Positions 8,704-16,906 of a stretch of DNA of 64,000 nt are shown piece by piece. Each line of letters starts with the position of its first letter. The first letter of the stretch is position 1. Both the position numbers and the translations under genes were made by a program. Source of the DNA: Pseudomonadota bacterium (GTDB lineage Bacteria > Pseudomonadota > Alphaproteobacteria > Sphingomonadales > Sphingomonadaceae); NCBI GenBank assembly GCA_023391375.1, contig JAEWBB010000024.1:235930-299929 (forward strand), written 5' to 3'. The notes beneath the pieces are model-generated. The model was not told the DNA's origin and searched no databases. It saw only the letters and a list, made by a program, of their open reading frames with translations.

Positions 8704-10580
8704 TCCAATCGCTCCTCATCGCCAACCGCGGCGAGATCGCCTGCCGCATCATCCGCACCGCGCGCGCGATGGGGGTGCGGACGGTCGCGGTCTATTCGGA
8801 CGCCGACGCCAAGGCGCTGCACGTCCGCATGGCCGACGAGGCGGTGCACATCGGCCCGTCCGCTGCCCGCGAAAGCTACCTCGTCGGGGACAAGATCATT
8901 GCCGCCGCCAAGGCGACGGGGGCGGAAGCGATCCACCCGGGTTACGGTTTCCTCAGCGAGAATGCCGAATTCGCGCAGGCCGTCATCGACGCCGGCCTGA
9001 CCTGGGTGGGGCCGAAACCCGCCAGCATCACCGCGATGGGGCTGAAGGACGCCGCCAAGCAGTTGATGGCGGCGGCGGGTGTGCCGGTGACGCCGGGCTA
9101 CATGGGCGACGACCAGAGCGCGGCGCGGCTGAAGCAGGAAGCCGACGCGATCGGCTATCCCGTGCTGATCAAGGCGGTCGCCGGCGGCGGCGGCAAGGGG
9201 ATGCGCAAGGTCGACGCCGCGGCCGACTTCGACGACGCGCTGGAAAGCTGCCAGCGCGAGGCCGCCAGCTCGTTCGGCAACGACGTCGTGCTGCTCGAAA
9301 AATGGATCGAAAGCCCGCGCCATATCGAGGTGCAGGTGTTCGGCGACAGCCACGGCAATGTCGTGCACCTGTTCGAACGCGACTGCTCGCTCCAGCGCCG
9401 CCACCAGAAAGTGATCGAGGAAGCGCCCGCGCCGGGCATGGACGAGGCGACCCGCGAAGCGGTGTGCGGCGCCGCCGTCCGCGCCGCGCAGGCGGTGAAT
9501 TACGAAGGCGCCGGCACCATCGAATTCATCGCCGACGCCAGCGAGGGCCTGCGCGCCGACCGCATCTGGTTCATGGAAATGAACACGCGCCTCCAGGTCG
9601 AGCATCCGGTGACCGAGGAAATCACCGGACAGGACCTCGTCGAATGGCAGCTCCGTGTCGCTAGCGGCGAGCCGCTCCCGCTCCGACAGGACGAACTCTC
9701 GATCAACGGCCACGCGGTGGAGGCGCGACTTTACGCGGAAGATCCTGCCAAAGGCTTCCTGCCGCAGACGGGGCCGGTGCGTCACTTCGACCGTGGCATG
9801 TATGCGCGGATCGATACCGGCATCGAAGAAGGCTCGGTCGTCACACCTTTCTACGACCCGATGATCGCGAAGATCATCACCCACGCCGGATCGCGCGAAG
9901 AGGCGATCGAAAAGGCGCATGAAACCTGCCGGACGCTCAACATCTGGCCGCTCAAGACCAATGGCGGATTCCTGACCCGACTTCTCGCCGACGAGAACTT
10001 CCGCGCCGGCCGGCTCGACACCGGTTACATCGGCAGGCACCTCGACGACCTCGCGGGCACTGGCAAGCCGAGCGACGAGGCCTGGGCATCGGCCGCCCAG
10101 TGGATGATCGATCTCGACCTGACCTTCACCCCCGACACGCCGTGGAACCGGCTGGTCGGCATGCGCACCAACGCGCCGGGCGGCCGGCAGGTGACCCTTT
10201 CGCACGGCGGCGAAGTGCGCACGTTGCGCGGACTCGACGCGCCGCTCGGCGATCTGATGTTTGTCGACCGGTTCGACGATTCCCTGGTGATCTGGGACGA
10301 CGGCGACGCGTTCACCTTCACCCTGCGCACCGGCGGCAGTGGCGCCGCATCGGCGGGCGACGGGGCAATCATCGCGCCGATGCCGGGCAAGGTCACCAGC
10401 GTCGAGGTCGCGGCCGGCGACAAGGTGGTGAAGGGGCAGCGCCTCCTCACCCTCGAAGCGATGAAGATGGAGCACGGCCTGACCGCCCCGTTCGACGGCA
10501 CGGTCGCCGAACTCAACGCCAGCGCCGGGACGCAAGTGGCGGTCGATACGCTCCTCGCGCGGATCGAAGCCGACGCCTGA
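8700..10580 (+). CDS. mccA: Methylcrotonyl-CoA carboxylase alpha subunit (biotin carboxylase + BCCP)
   Basis: 626-residue subunit that carboxylates biotin with ATP and bicarbonate. The N-terminal biotin carboxylase domain begins MIQSLLIANRGEIACRI; it contains AIHPGYGFLSENAEFA, the glycine-rich ATP loop AGGGGKGMRKV and the FMEMNTRLQVEHPVTE motif. The C-terminal biotinyl domain has LEAMKMEHG with the biotinylated lysine at about residue 589. ATGA overlap with DUF4262 fixes the start. Paired with mccB it probably carries out 3-methylcrotonyl-CoA carboxylation; propionyl-CoA as substrate cannot be fully excluded. Confidence 0.94.
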   Translation: MIQSLLIANRGEIACRIIRTARAMGVRTVAVYSDADAKALHVRMADEAVHIGPSAARESYLVGDKIIAAAKATGAEAIHPGYGFLSENAEFAQAVIDAGLTWVGPKPASITAMGLKDAAKQLMAAAGVPVTPGYMGDDQSAARLKQEADAIGYPVLIKAVAGGGGKGMRKVDAAADFDDALESCQREAASSFGNDVVLLEKWIESPRHIEVQVFGDSHGNVVHLFERDCSLQRRHQKVIEEAPAPGMDEATREAVCGAAVRAAQAVNYEGAGTIEFIADASEGLRADRIWFMEMNTRLQVEHPVTEEITGQDLVEWQLRVASGEPLPLRQDELSINGHAVEARLYAEDPAKGFLPQTGPVRHFDRGMYARIDTGIEEGSVVTPFYDPMIAKIITHAGSREEAIEKAHETCRTLNIWPLKTNGGFLTRLLADENFRAGRLDTGYIGRHLDDLAGTGKPSDEAWASAAQWMIDLDLTFTPDTPWNRLVGMRTNAPGGRQVTLSHGGEVRTLRGLDAPLGDLMFVDRFDDSLVIWDDGDAFTFTLRTGGSGAASAGDGAIIAPMPGKVTSVEVAAGDKVVKGQRLLTLEAMKMEHGLTAPFDGTVAELNASAGTQVAVDTLLARIEADA

Positions 10581-10626
10581 TCGACGTCGCCGACGATAAC
10601 ATCGATGCAGTGCTCGCCCCTCCGCG

Positions 10627-11403
10627 CTAGCAGCCCGGCGGGGGCGCGGTCGGGCCGGTCTTCCCGCCGCTGAGGAAATGGTCGAGCGCGGCGTGCAGTT
10701 GCGCCTCGTCCGGCGCGTGGCCGCCGTCGCGCGGCAGGAAGCGGACGTCGTTGCCCAGAGACTTGAGCTTCGGCACCATCGCGCACGCCGTCCGGCGATA
10801 AGGCTGCGCCGTGTCGCGCTTCCCGTGCGACAGGAAAATCGCCTGCCCGCCGCCGGCGTTGCGCGGCAGGAGCAGCAGGCCGGGCGACAGGGCTTCGATG
10901 GTCGGGAACAGGGCGCGGTTCGCCAGCCCGATCGACAGCGCGAAACTCCCCCCGTGCGACACGCCGAACAGCCCGACCCGCCGCACCGCGACCCGCTGGA
11001 AGGCGGCGGCCAATGCCGTGTCGAGCCGCGCGACGTCATGGCCGAACATCGGGGCGGGCCAGTCGGCGAAGGCCGTCCGCTGTCCCGCCTCGCGCTGGTC
11101 GAAGAACCGGTCGACGGTTTCGAAATTGCCGTGCGGCGTCGGCGACAGGCCTAAGAGCGCGAAAGCCCCAGTCTCTGCCGCCGGCCGCAGCAGGTCGACC
11201 AGCTGCCGCCCGTCGCCGCCGGTTCCCGGCAGGACGACGAGCAGGGGCAGGGGGCCGTTCCCACTTCTGGGGACGTAAAGCGTCGCGTCTCGCCCGAGCG
11301 CAAGATCGACCCCGCGCTTGGCGGCCATCGTCACCGGGCCCGGCCGCGCCGCCAGCCGGCCGGGCTCGGCGATCGTCAGGGCAAGCGCGGTCAGGAAGAG
11401 CAT
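10627..11403 (-). CDS. Alpha/beta hydrolase, probable secreted esterase
   Basis: 258 residues with a short hydrophobic N-terminus (MLFLTALALTIAEPG) that looks like a signal peptide. The fold is given by PLLVVLPGTGGDGRQLV (oxyanion region), the nucleophile elbow GVSHGGSFAL with the catalytic serine, and a late GGHAPDEAQLH that supplies the histidine. This resembles feruloyl esterase or polyhydroxybutyrate-depolymerase-like hydrolases, but substrate is unknown. The open frame continues upstream into the antisense of the next gene; this ATG begins the leader and is the natural start. It is transcribed divergently from the SDR gene. Confidence 0.82.
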   Translation of the reverse strand: MLFLTALALTIAEPGRLAARPGPVTMAAKRGVDLALGRDATLYVPRSGNGPLPLLVVLPGTGGDGRQLVDLLRPAAETGAFALLGLSPTPHGNFETVDRFFDQREAGQRTAFADWPAPMFGHDVARLDTALAAAFQRVAVRRVGLFGVSHGGSFALSIGLANRALFPTIEALSPGLLLLPRNAGGGQAIFLSHGKRDTAQPYRRTACAMVPKLKSLGNDVRFLPRDGGHAPDEAQLHAALDHFLSGGKTGPTAPPPGC

Positions 11404-11532
11404 CCTGCGAAGTCTGCCGGACCGCTCGCACCGCCGCAACCGTGACCACGGGCTTGACCCGGGGACCGCCTTCCTTCCACAGCGCTCCGAACGCTCCCGG
11501 ACCATGGCCCGGGACGACGAGGAGAAGCGAAG

Positions 11533-12312
11533 ATGGACATCAACGGCGTTGCAGCAGTCGTCACCGGCGGCGCATCGGGACTGGGCGAAGCGACGGCGCG
11601 GGCGCTGGCCGCCAAGGGCGCGAAGGTCGCCATCTTCGACCGCGACGTTGAGCGCGGGACCAAGGTCGCCGACGAGCTCGGCGGCGTGTTCTGCGAAGTC
11701 GACGTGACCAGCGACGAGAAAGTCGCCGCCGCCTTCGCCAAGGCGCGTGAGGCGCACGGCCAGGAACGCATCCTCGTCAACTGCGCCGGCGTCGCCAACG
11801 CGGTGAAGACCGTCGGCCGCGACAAGGAAACCAAGGCGCCGAAACTCTACCCGATGCACCAATTCGAACTGGCGATCGGCATCAACCTGGTCGGCACCTT
11901 CCGCTGCATCGCGCACAGCGCCTACGGCATGGTCGAGAATTCGCCGCTGGCCGATGGCGAGCGCGGCGTGATCATCAACACCGCCAGCGTCGCGGCGCAA
12001 GACGGCCAGATCGGCCAGGCCGCCTACTCGGCGTCGAAGGGCGGCGTGCTCGGCATGGCCCTGCCGATCGCGCGCGACCTGATGAACGACGGGGTGCGCG
12101 TCAACACCATCCTGCCCGGCGTGTTCAAGACGCCGATGGTCGCGATGATGCCGGAGAACGTCCAGGACGCGCTGGGCGCGCAGGTGCCGTTCCCGAAGCG
12201 GCTCGGGATGGCCGAAGAATATGGCCGCCTCGCCGTGTTCATCGTCGAGAACGTATATTTGAACGCCGAAGCGATCCGCCTCGACGGCGGCATCCGCATG
12301 GCGCCGAGGTAA
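11533..12312 (+). CDS. SDR family 3-hydroxyacyl-CoA dehydrogenase (HSD10-like)
   Basis: 259-residue classical short-chain dehydrogenase. The cofactor motif is VTGGASGLGEAT; catalytic residues lie in INTASVAAQDG and AAYSASKGG (Ser, Tyr, Lys); the C-terminus INTILPGVFKTPM is typical. The long MHQFELAIGINLVGTF insertion and overall pattern match type II 3-hydroxyacyl-CoA dehydrogenases, which oxidise branched or short-chain 3-hydroxyacyl-CoA with NAD. GAGGAGAAG precedes the ATG. It could contribute to isoleucine or fatty-acid breakdown, in keeping with the nearby carboxylase operon. cysQ follows one base later. Confidence 0.9.
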   Translation: MDINGVAAVVTGGASGLGEATARALAAKGAKVAIFDRDVERGTKVADELGGVFCEVDVTSDEKVAAAFAKAREAHGQERILVNCAGVANAVKTVGRDKETKAPKLYPMHQFELAIGINLVGTFRCIAHSAYGMVENSPLADGERGVIINTASVAAQDGQIGQAAYSASKGGVLGMALPIARDLMNDGVRVNTILPGVFKTPMVAMMPENVQDALGAQVPFPKRLGMAEEYGRLAVFIVENVYLNAEAIRLDGGIRMAPR

Positions 12313-12313
12313 G

Positions 12314-13114
12314 ATGGACGACGTCGCCCTGCTTGACGCCCTGGTCGTCGCCTCGCGCGCGGCGGGGGCCGAGATATTGAAGCTGGTCGCGGCCGGGTTC
12401 GAGGTCGAGCACAAGGGCGACCTGTCGCCCGTCACCGTCTGCGACCGCGCGGCCGAGCAGGTCATCCTCGTCGCGCTGGCCGATGCCGCGCCGGGCGTGC
12501 CGGTGATTGCAGAGGAGGAAGTCGCCGAAGGCCGCATTCCCGCCCACGGCGACACCTATTTCCTGGTCGACCCGCTCGACGGAACCAAGGAGTTCGTCCG
12601 CGGCGGCACCGACTATACCGTCAACATCGGCCTGATCCGCGATGGTCAGCCGGCGCTGGGCGTCGTCTACCAACCCTCGCTCGACCTGTTGTGGGCGGGC
12701 ATCGTCGGCGGCGGGGCGTATAAGGAAGTCGGCGGCAAGCGCTTCCCGATCGCCACCCGCACCAGTGCCCAGCGTCCTACCGCCGTCGCGTCGAAGTCGC
12801 ACTTTTCGCAGCCCACCGCCGATTATCTCGCCGCGGTCAATGCCGGCGACGACTACGTCTCGGTCGGCTCGTCCCTCAAGTTCTGCATCGTCGCGGAAGG
12901 CGGCGCGGACGTCTATCCGCGCGTGTCGCCGACCGCAGAATGGGACACCGCCGCCGGCCATGCCGTCCTGCTCGCCGCGGGCGGGCGGGTCGACGGGCTC
13001 GACGGCGCCGCGCTGCAATATGGCAAGACGGCGTTCCTCAACCCCGGCTTCGTCGCCACCGGCGGCTGGAAGGCCCCGCCGGTCGGCCCGTTCCTGCCCG
13101 ACTTCACCGCTTGA
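12314..13114 (+). CDS. cysQ: 3'(2'),5'-bisphosphate nucleotidase CysQ
   Basis: 266-residue inositol monophosphatase-family phosphatase that recycles adenosine 3',5'-bisphosphate formed in sulphate assimilation. The metal-binding motifs are IAEEEVAEG (about residue 63), VDPLDGTKEFVRG (about 86-98) and the C-terminal EWDTAAGHAVLLAAGG. The KEFVRG version of the second motif favours CysQ over inositol monophosphatase. Only one base separates it from the upstream SDR, so they share a transcript. Confidence 0.92.
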   Translation: MDDVALLDALVVASRAAGAEILKLVAAGFEVEHKGDLSPVTVCDRAAEQVILVALADAAPGVPVIAEEEVAEGRIPAHGDTYFLVDPLDGTKEFVRGGTDYTVNIGLIRDGQPALGVVYQPSLDLLWAGIVGGGAYKEVGGKRFPIATRTSAQRPTAVASKSHFSQPTADYLAAVNAGDDYVSVGSSLKFCIVAEGGADVYPRVSPTAEWDTAAGHAVLLAAGGRVDGLDGAALQYGKTAFLNPGFVATGGWKAPPVGPFLPDFTA

Positions 13115-13176
13115 CGGCAGGGTAGCCGCCTCTAGGGTCGCCGTTGCTCGGTCGCGTCTTCACGCAAGGACAGCGC

Positions 13177-14052
13177 ATGAACCGCCCGCAGGATTTCGAC
13201 TATTCGCCCGCCGGTGCCGGCTTTGCCCCGCCGGTCGCGGTCTTCGCGCGTGCCGCGACCGCCATGGCCCGCGCGCGCGAGACGCTCGAGGCGGCGGGCG
13301 CCGTCACCGCGCCGCTCGATCCCGATCATCCTCGCCCGCCGGTGTGGGTCGAGCTCGACGCCGCGCCCGACGCGATCGAGGAGCAGCTCGTGGCCCGCCT
13401 CGACCGGCTGGCGCGCGAGGAGGGGCTGTCGGCCATCATCGCCGCCCCACGCATTGCGCTCGACCCGCTGGCCAGCCTGGTCTCCTCGCCCGGCGTCGAG
13501 CTGCTGGTCGATGCCGACGCGGTCGAACGCGCCGCCGCTGCCGCCATGCTGGTCGCCTTCGCCGCGCGGCCCGCCCGGGCACACGAGGCGTCGCGCGCGC
13601 CCGACCTTCGCGAATTGTCGGCGGAGGTTTCGCGCATCGCGCAGGCGCTGGCCAGGCTGTCCGACGGCAAGGCGTCGAACGGAGTCCACGACCGCGTCGC
13701 CGCGCTTTCACCTGGCCATCAGGCGCCGGTCGATTCCGCCCGCGTCCAGGCCGCGATCCGCGAGCGGCGGCTCAGGTCCAAATATTTCGATTCCGCGCTG
13801 TTCGCCGACCCCGCGTGGGACATGCTGCTCGACCTGTTCTCGGCCGAGCTGTCGAACGCCCGCGTGCCGGTGTCGAGCCTGTGCGCCGCGGCCGACGTGC
13901 CCCCGACCACCGCGCTGCGCTGGATCCGCGGCATGACCGCGAAAGGCTTGTTCCTCCGCCAGGCCGACCCGACCGACGCGCGCCGCGTGTTCGTCGCGCT
14001 CAGCGCGTCGGCGAGCGCGGCCATGGCCCGCTACTTTGCGGCGTTGGGATAG
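13177..14052 (+). CDS. Winged-helix DNA-binding protein, MarR-like C-terminus
   Basis: 291 residues. The N-terminal 180 residues are alanine-rich with no recognised domain. The C-terminal 100 residues read as a winged helix: WDMLLDLFSAELSNARVPVSSLCAAADVPPTTALRWIRGMTAKGL, then FLRQADPTDARRVFVALSASA, the wing. That is the pattern of MarR-like regulators found in sphingomonads. ATG is preferred over an upstream TTG because CGCAAGGACA precedes it. A regulator whose targets cannot be seen here. Confidence 0.75.
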   Translation: MNRPQDFDYSPAGAGFAPPVAVFARAATAMARARETLEAAGAVTAPLDPDHPRPPVWVELDAAPDAIEEQLVARLDRLAREEGLSAIIAAPRIALDPLASLVSSPGVELLVDADAVERAAAAAMLVAFAARPARAHEASRAPDLRELSAEVSRIAQALARLSDGKASNGVHDRVAALSPGHQAPVDSARVQAAIRERRLRSKYFDSALFADPAWDMLLDLFSAELSNARVPVSSLCAAADVPPTTALRWIRGMTAKGLFLRQADPTDARRVFVALSASASAAMARYFAALG

Positions 14053-14058
14053 GGGGAA

Positions 14059-14134
14059 TGGTGGGCGCTGACGGGCTCGAACCGCCGACATCTTCCGTGT
14101 AAAGGAAGCGCTCTACCAACTGAGCTAAGCGCCC
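14059..14134 (-). tRNA. tRNA-Val (UAC anticodon)
   Basis: Folds as a complete cloverleaf on the minus strand: 7-bp acceptor (GGGCGCT with AGCGCCC), D arm GCTC/GAGC, anticodon stem CTTCC/GGAAG around loop TTTACAC, giving anticodon TAC, and T arm with TTCGAGC. The 3' CCA is encoded. Its 3' end lies 6 bases beyond the stop of the converging winged-helix gene. Confidence 0.97.
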
Positions 14135-14187
14135 GCTCACGAGCGCCGATGCCACGGGATACCTTGCGCGGCAAGGGAGGTTGCACG

Positions 14188-14946
14188 GTGGGGGCACAGG
14201 GACGGGCGAAGCTGGCGATGGGGCGCGGACTGTCGGTCTGGGTGCTCGAGGCGCCGGACGGCTTCGGCGATGCGGGCATGCACGCCCACCACGCGATCCA
14301 GCTGACCGCCTGCCTCGACGGCGAATTGATGATCACCGATGGCGACACGCGCGTCGCCGCCACGGGCATCGCCGTCGCGGCCGATGCCCCGCACCGGTTC
14401 GAGGCGAAGGGCCTGATCGCTTTCCTGTTCGTCGAGCCGGAAAGCGCGGCGGGCCGGGTGATCACGCGCCAGCTGTTCGCCGACGCGCCGATCGCCGCGC
14501 TCCCGTCGGGGGCCTGTGGCGGCGCGCTCGCCACCTTACGCACGACCTTCACGGACGGGCTAGCGGCCGACGACCTGCTGGCGCGCGGGCAGGCCGCGCT
14601 CGACCATTTCGCACCCGATCGACACGGCCCGCCGACCGATCCGCGCGTGCTCAAGATCATCGACCATGCCAACGCGAATCTCGACCGGCCGCTGACGCTG
14701 GCGGGGGAGTCGGCGCGCGTGTTCCTCTCGCCCAGCCGCCTCCGGCATCTCTTCGTCGAGCAGACCGGCCTGGCCTTCAAGACCTACGTCCTGTGGCTGC
14801 GGCTGACCCGCGCGCTCGCCGCATATGCCGGTGGCGCCAACCTGACCGAGGCAGCGCACGCCGCCGGCTTCGCCGACAGCGCGCACTTCAGCCGCACCTT
14901 CAAGCGCACCTTCGGCTTGCCGGCGAACACGCTGGAGCGGCTATAG
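14188..14946 (+). CDS. AraC family transcriptional regulator
   Basis: About 252 residues. The N-terminal half looks like a cupin sensor (GMHAHHAIQLTACLDGELMITDGD). The C-terminal half has two helix-turn-helix units: RPLTLAGESARVFLSPSRLRHLFVEQTG and LTEAAHAAGFADSAHFSRTFKRTFGLP, the second being the AraC signature. The GTG start is chosen because a strong AAGGGAGG lies seven bases upstream; an in-frame ATG 39 bases earlier lacks such a site. Its stop touches the end of the converging 61-residue gene. Confidence 0.88.
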   Translation: MGAQGRAKLAMGRGLSVWVLEAPDGFGDAGMHAHHAIQLTACLDGELMITDGDTRVAATGIAVAADAPHRFEAKGLIAFLFVEPESAAGRVITRQLFADAPIAALPSGACGGALATLRTTFTDGLAADDLLARGQAALDHFAPDRHGPPTDPRVLKIIDHANANLDRPLTLAGESARVFLSPSRLRHLFVEQTGLAFKTYVLWLRLTRALAAYAGGANLTEAAHAAGFADSAHFSRTFKRTFGLPANTLERL

Positions 14947-15126
14947 GGAAAGCAGCGGGATTGGGAGCGCCGCCGGGCCGACGTGCCAAACGCCGGCGGC
15001 GAGCCCCTCCTCGACGATCTTCACCCGCTCGGGAAAGTCGTCGGACGGGGCGGAGGCGGCGGCACGCACCAGCGCCTCCGCCGCCTCGCCCGCCCGGTCG
15101 TCCCGCAGGAAGCGGAGCGGCGGCAT
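14941..15126 (-). CDS. Small protein of unknown function beside the metallothionein-like gene
   Basis: 61 residues, predicted soluble, helix-rich (EAAEALVRAAASAPSDDFPERVKIVEEGLAAGVWHVGPAALPI). Begins four bases after the stop of the metallothionein-like gene on the same strand, which implies co-transcription. The frame is open further upstream through the antisense of that gene; the ATG MPPLRFLRDD is the reasonable start. I do not recognise a family. The stop codon overlaps the region of the AraC stop on the other strand. Confidence 0.6.
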   Translation of the reverse strand: MPPLRFLRDDRAGEAAEALVRAAASAPSDDFPERVKIVEEGLAAGVWHVGPAALPIPLLSL

Positions 15127-15130
15127 CGCC

Positions 15131-15232
15131 CTACTTCGCCTCGCAGCGGCAGTTCGGGCCGCACTTGCAGTCGACGCATTTGCAGGTCGGCTTGCAGCGC
15201 TGGTCGTCGGCATTGGTCGGGGTCTTGGTCAT
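15131..15232 (-). CDS. Metallothionein-like cysteine-rich small protein
   Basis: A 33-residue frame with seven cysteines packed as C-x3-C-x-C-x2-C-x-C-x3-C-x-C between residues 13 and 30 (core CKPTCKCVDCKCGPNCRC), no aromatic residue and several lysines. This is the composition of metallothioneins, which chelate zinc, copper or cadmium through thiolate clusters. A strong GAGGAGAAG sits six bases before the ATG, supporting real translation. It lacks the histidines and C-terminal domain of the classic cyanobacterial SmtA type. Followed after four bases by a 61-residue gene. Identification is by motif only. Confidence 0.75.
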   Translation of the reverse strand: MTKTPTNADDQRCKPTCKCVDCKCGPNCRCEAK

Positions 15233-15302
15233 CGGTCTTCTCCTCGTTGGTGAGGAGGCCGATGTACATTGCCGCGTCCCGTGGCGATTGAACGCAACGG
15301 CT

Positions 15303-15342
15303 AAAATGCGGAACGTCGGCTATGGGTGGAAAGCGGACGTGG
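15303..15342 (+). repeat. Dispersed repeat copy A
   Basis: The stretch GCTATGGGTGGAAAGCGGAC (15319-15338) recurs in inverted orientation at 16518-16537 with one mismatch in 20, and a weaker copy lies near 16222-16244. The two strong copies bracket the hypothetical genes between them. Confidence 0.7.
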
Positions 15343-15347
15343 TCGGG

Positions 15348-16040
15348 TCAAAGTTCTATATTTCGGAGACCTCGGCTCAACTCCGGATAAGGCGGCGATC
15401 CCGTCCAGCCAATCTGCGCGGCAACGTCAGGACGAGACCGCAAATAGTCTTCCCATATCCTGACTTGAAACTTGCGCCAGTCGGTTCGGCGGACTCGAAG
15501 CGTACCGACATAATGTCCGGCGAGCAGTCGCGCGACTTTGCGTAACAAAGGAAGTTCATCGCTCTCGATGAAGTAGCTCCGGTTCGGATAATTGAGATCA
15601 TTTTCAAAGTCGAACAGTCGCAAGCCGTCTTGCCAGATCGTCAAATTGTTATCCTGCACGATCCAGCGAACCTCTAGCTCGAGCCCTGCCTGCGCACTTG
15701 ACAGCTTTTGTGTTGAGTTTGTGCCCTTTCCTGCGACAACATCCGAATAGGGGTTCGCTATTGGTATGGAAGTGAGCGTCTGAGCGTCGAGCCGCTTGCG
15801 ACCCTCCGCTCCTAATAGCCAGAAATCATCTCCAAGCTTATTCCTGGCCGCCTCTTGCGCCCACAGCCGCTCTCGCTCAGCCCTGATTTTCGAAGCCCTG
15901 CGTTCATTCGCCCGGTCTTCCGCCCGCTCGCGTTCTGTCTCCGGCTTCAACATGCGTATGACAGACATCGCCGCCGCTAGGCCCCCGACCCAGTATGTCC
16001 AGTTGGGTCTATTTCCGTCACCGTCATCAGGCCTGCTCAT
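15348..16040 (-). CDS. Hypothetical protein with an N-terminal membrane segment and coiled coil
   Basis: 230 residues. After a polar start (MSRPDDGDGNRPNW) there is a short hydrophobic stretch TYWVGGLAAAMSVIRML, then a charged ERERAEDRANERRASKIRAE segment likely to form a coiled coil, then a mixed C-terminal domain with LELEVRWIVQDNNLTIW and YFIESDELPLLRKVARLLAGHY. The frame could start 60 bases earlier. No family recognised. Base composition is visibly less GC-rich than the neighbours and the gene lies between two copies of a repeat, so it may be accessory. Confidence 0.6.
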   Translation of the reverse strand: MSRPDDGDGNRPNWTYWVGGLAAAMSVIRMLKPETERERAEDRANERRASKIRAERERLWAQEAARNKLGDDFWLLGAEGRKRLDAQTLTSIPIANPYSDVVAGKGTNSTQKLSSAQAGLELEVRWIVQDNNLTIWQDGLRLFDFENDLNYPNRSYFIESDELPLLRKVARLLAGHYVGTLRVRRTDWRKFQVRIWEDYLRSRPDVAAQIGWTGSPPYPELSRGLRNIEL

Positions 16041-16221
16041 GACAGTGGGACCACGTCTGTGCCAATAGGATGCTTCATCTGAACCCACTCGACCTTGCAT
16101 AGGGGCCTATCATGATCGGGTGAGAAGTGCCGGTCGCGGAACACAAAGACGTAGAGCGGGTCAGTCATACATGCGATGCTAATGACATGACCCAATGTCC
16201 TCAATGGGTCGTTAGCGGACT

Positions 16222-16244
16222 GTCTGCTTTCGACCGATTCCCGC
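16222..16244 (+). repeat. Weak copy of the 15.3/16.5 kb repeat
   Basis: GTCTGCTTTCGACCGATTCC resembles the core GTCCGCNTTCCACCCATAGC of the stronger copies with several mismatches. It lies in the 209-base gap between two hypothetical genes, in which I see no further gene. Confidence 0.35.
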
Positions 16245-16249
16245 CCTTG

Positions 16250-16495
16250 TCACGTGGCTAGCCACTCCCAAAGGCGCTCGCGTTGCACTTCAGCGTAGCG
16301 AGGGGACTTCCGACGGACATCAGCGTCATCAAGGAAGTGATAAACTACGTCGTGCGGATAGGCAGGTTCTTCCTCGTTGGAGAGCCGACTTATCACTCGA
16401 AGGCTGCGGGTTTCCACCTGCTCCCAATCCGGCGGCATTTGCTCCTCGGCTACGAGGATTGCTCGCAGCTCATTCTTAAGCTCATCAATCGTCAT
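16250..16495 (-). CDS. Small hypothetical protein, 81 residues
   Basis: Acidic, soluble: begins MTIDELKNELRAILVAEEQ and ends ERLWEWLAT, with a helical N-terminal half and a YPHDVVYHFLDDADVRRKSP segment. No known family and no membrane segment. It is flanked by repeat copies and is less GC-rich than surrounding genes. The reading frame and ordinary amino-acid composition support it as a real gene; function is unknown. Confidence 0.55.
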   Translation of the reverse strand: MTIDELKNELRAILVAEEQMPPDWEQVETRSLRVISRLSNEEEPAYPHDVVYHFLDDADVRRKSPRYAEVQRERLWEWLAT

Positions 16496-16516
16496 GGCGT
16501 CAGACTAGCGCCGTAA

Positions 16517-16546
16517 AGTCCGCATTCCACCCATAGCGGTCATTCG
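16517..16546 (-). repeat. Dispersed repeat copy C (inverted relative to copy A)
   Basis: Read on the minus strand it gives GCTATGGGTGGAATGCGGAC, which matches copy A at 15319-15338 at 19 of 20 positions. Confidence 0.7.
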
Positions 16547-16558
16547 GCCAGCTTCCGC

Positions 16559-16900
16559 TCAGAGCTTCCCCTCAAACTTCATGAGGATGAGTGCGGCGAT
16601 CAGGATCGCACCGATCACGCCGAGGAGCATTTTCCAGTAGTGGGCAGAGCCGGGCTCATAGCCTGACTTCGCCATTTCGCCATTCATGTGGCGGATCACC
16701 CGCCACATGACGAACAGTGCCCAGGCCACGCCGGCCGCGAAGGCAAGCGAGGTCAGGACCGGAAAGCGGTCCGCCGGCGCGCCGTCGACGAACAACATGA
16801 AAGGAAGCATCGGCACGATCATGCCGAGCAGTGACAGCGGCTTGCTGTTTGCCGCAACGTCGCGGTCGACCAGGTCGGTCAGCTGCCGAAGCAGGTTCAT
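16559..16900 (-). CDS. Small integral membrane protein
   Basis: 113 residues with three predicted transmembrane helices: LGMIVPMLPFMLFV (about 24-40), VLTSLAFAAGVAWALFVMW (48-66) and MLLGVIGAILIAALILM near the C-terminus. Begins six bases after the stop of the XRE regulator on the same strand, so it is probably co-transcribed with it. No family recognised. Confidence 0.72.
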   Translation of the reverse strand: MNLLRQLTDLVDRDVAANSKPLSLLGMIVPMLPFMLFVDGAPADRFPVLTSLAFAAGVAWALFVMWRVIRHMNGEMAKSGYEPGSAHYWKMLLGVIGAILIAALILMKFEGKL

Positions 16901-16906
16901 TGCCGC

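Noticed and set aside
8556..11039. 827-residue minus-strand frame spanning mccA and the hydrolase region
   Set aside because: Runs through two real genes in the wrong frame; the hydrolase gene in another frame has signal peptide and catalytic motifs.
11404..12555. Upstream extension of the hydrolase frame to about 640 residues
   Set aside because: The extra N-terminal part is antisense to the SDR gene; the true start is the leader ATG at 11403.
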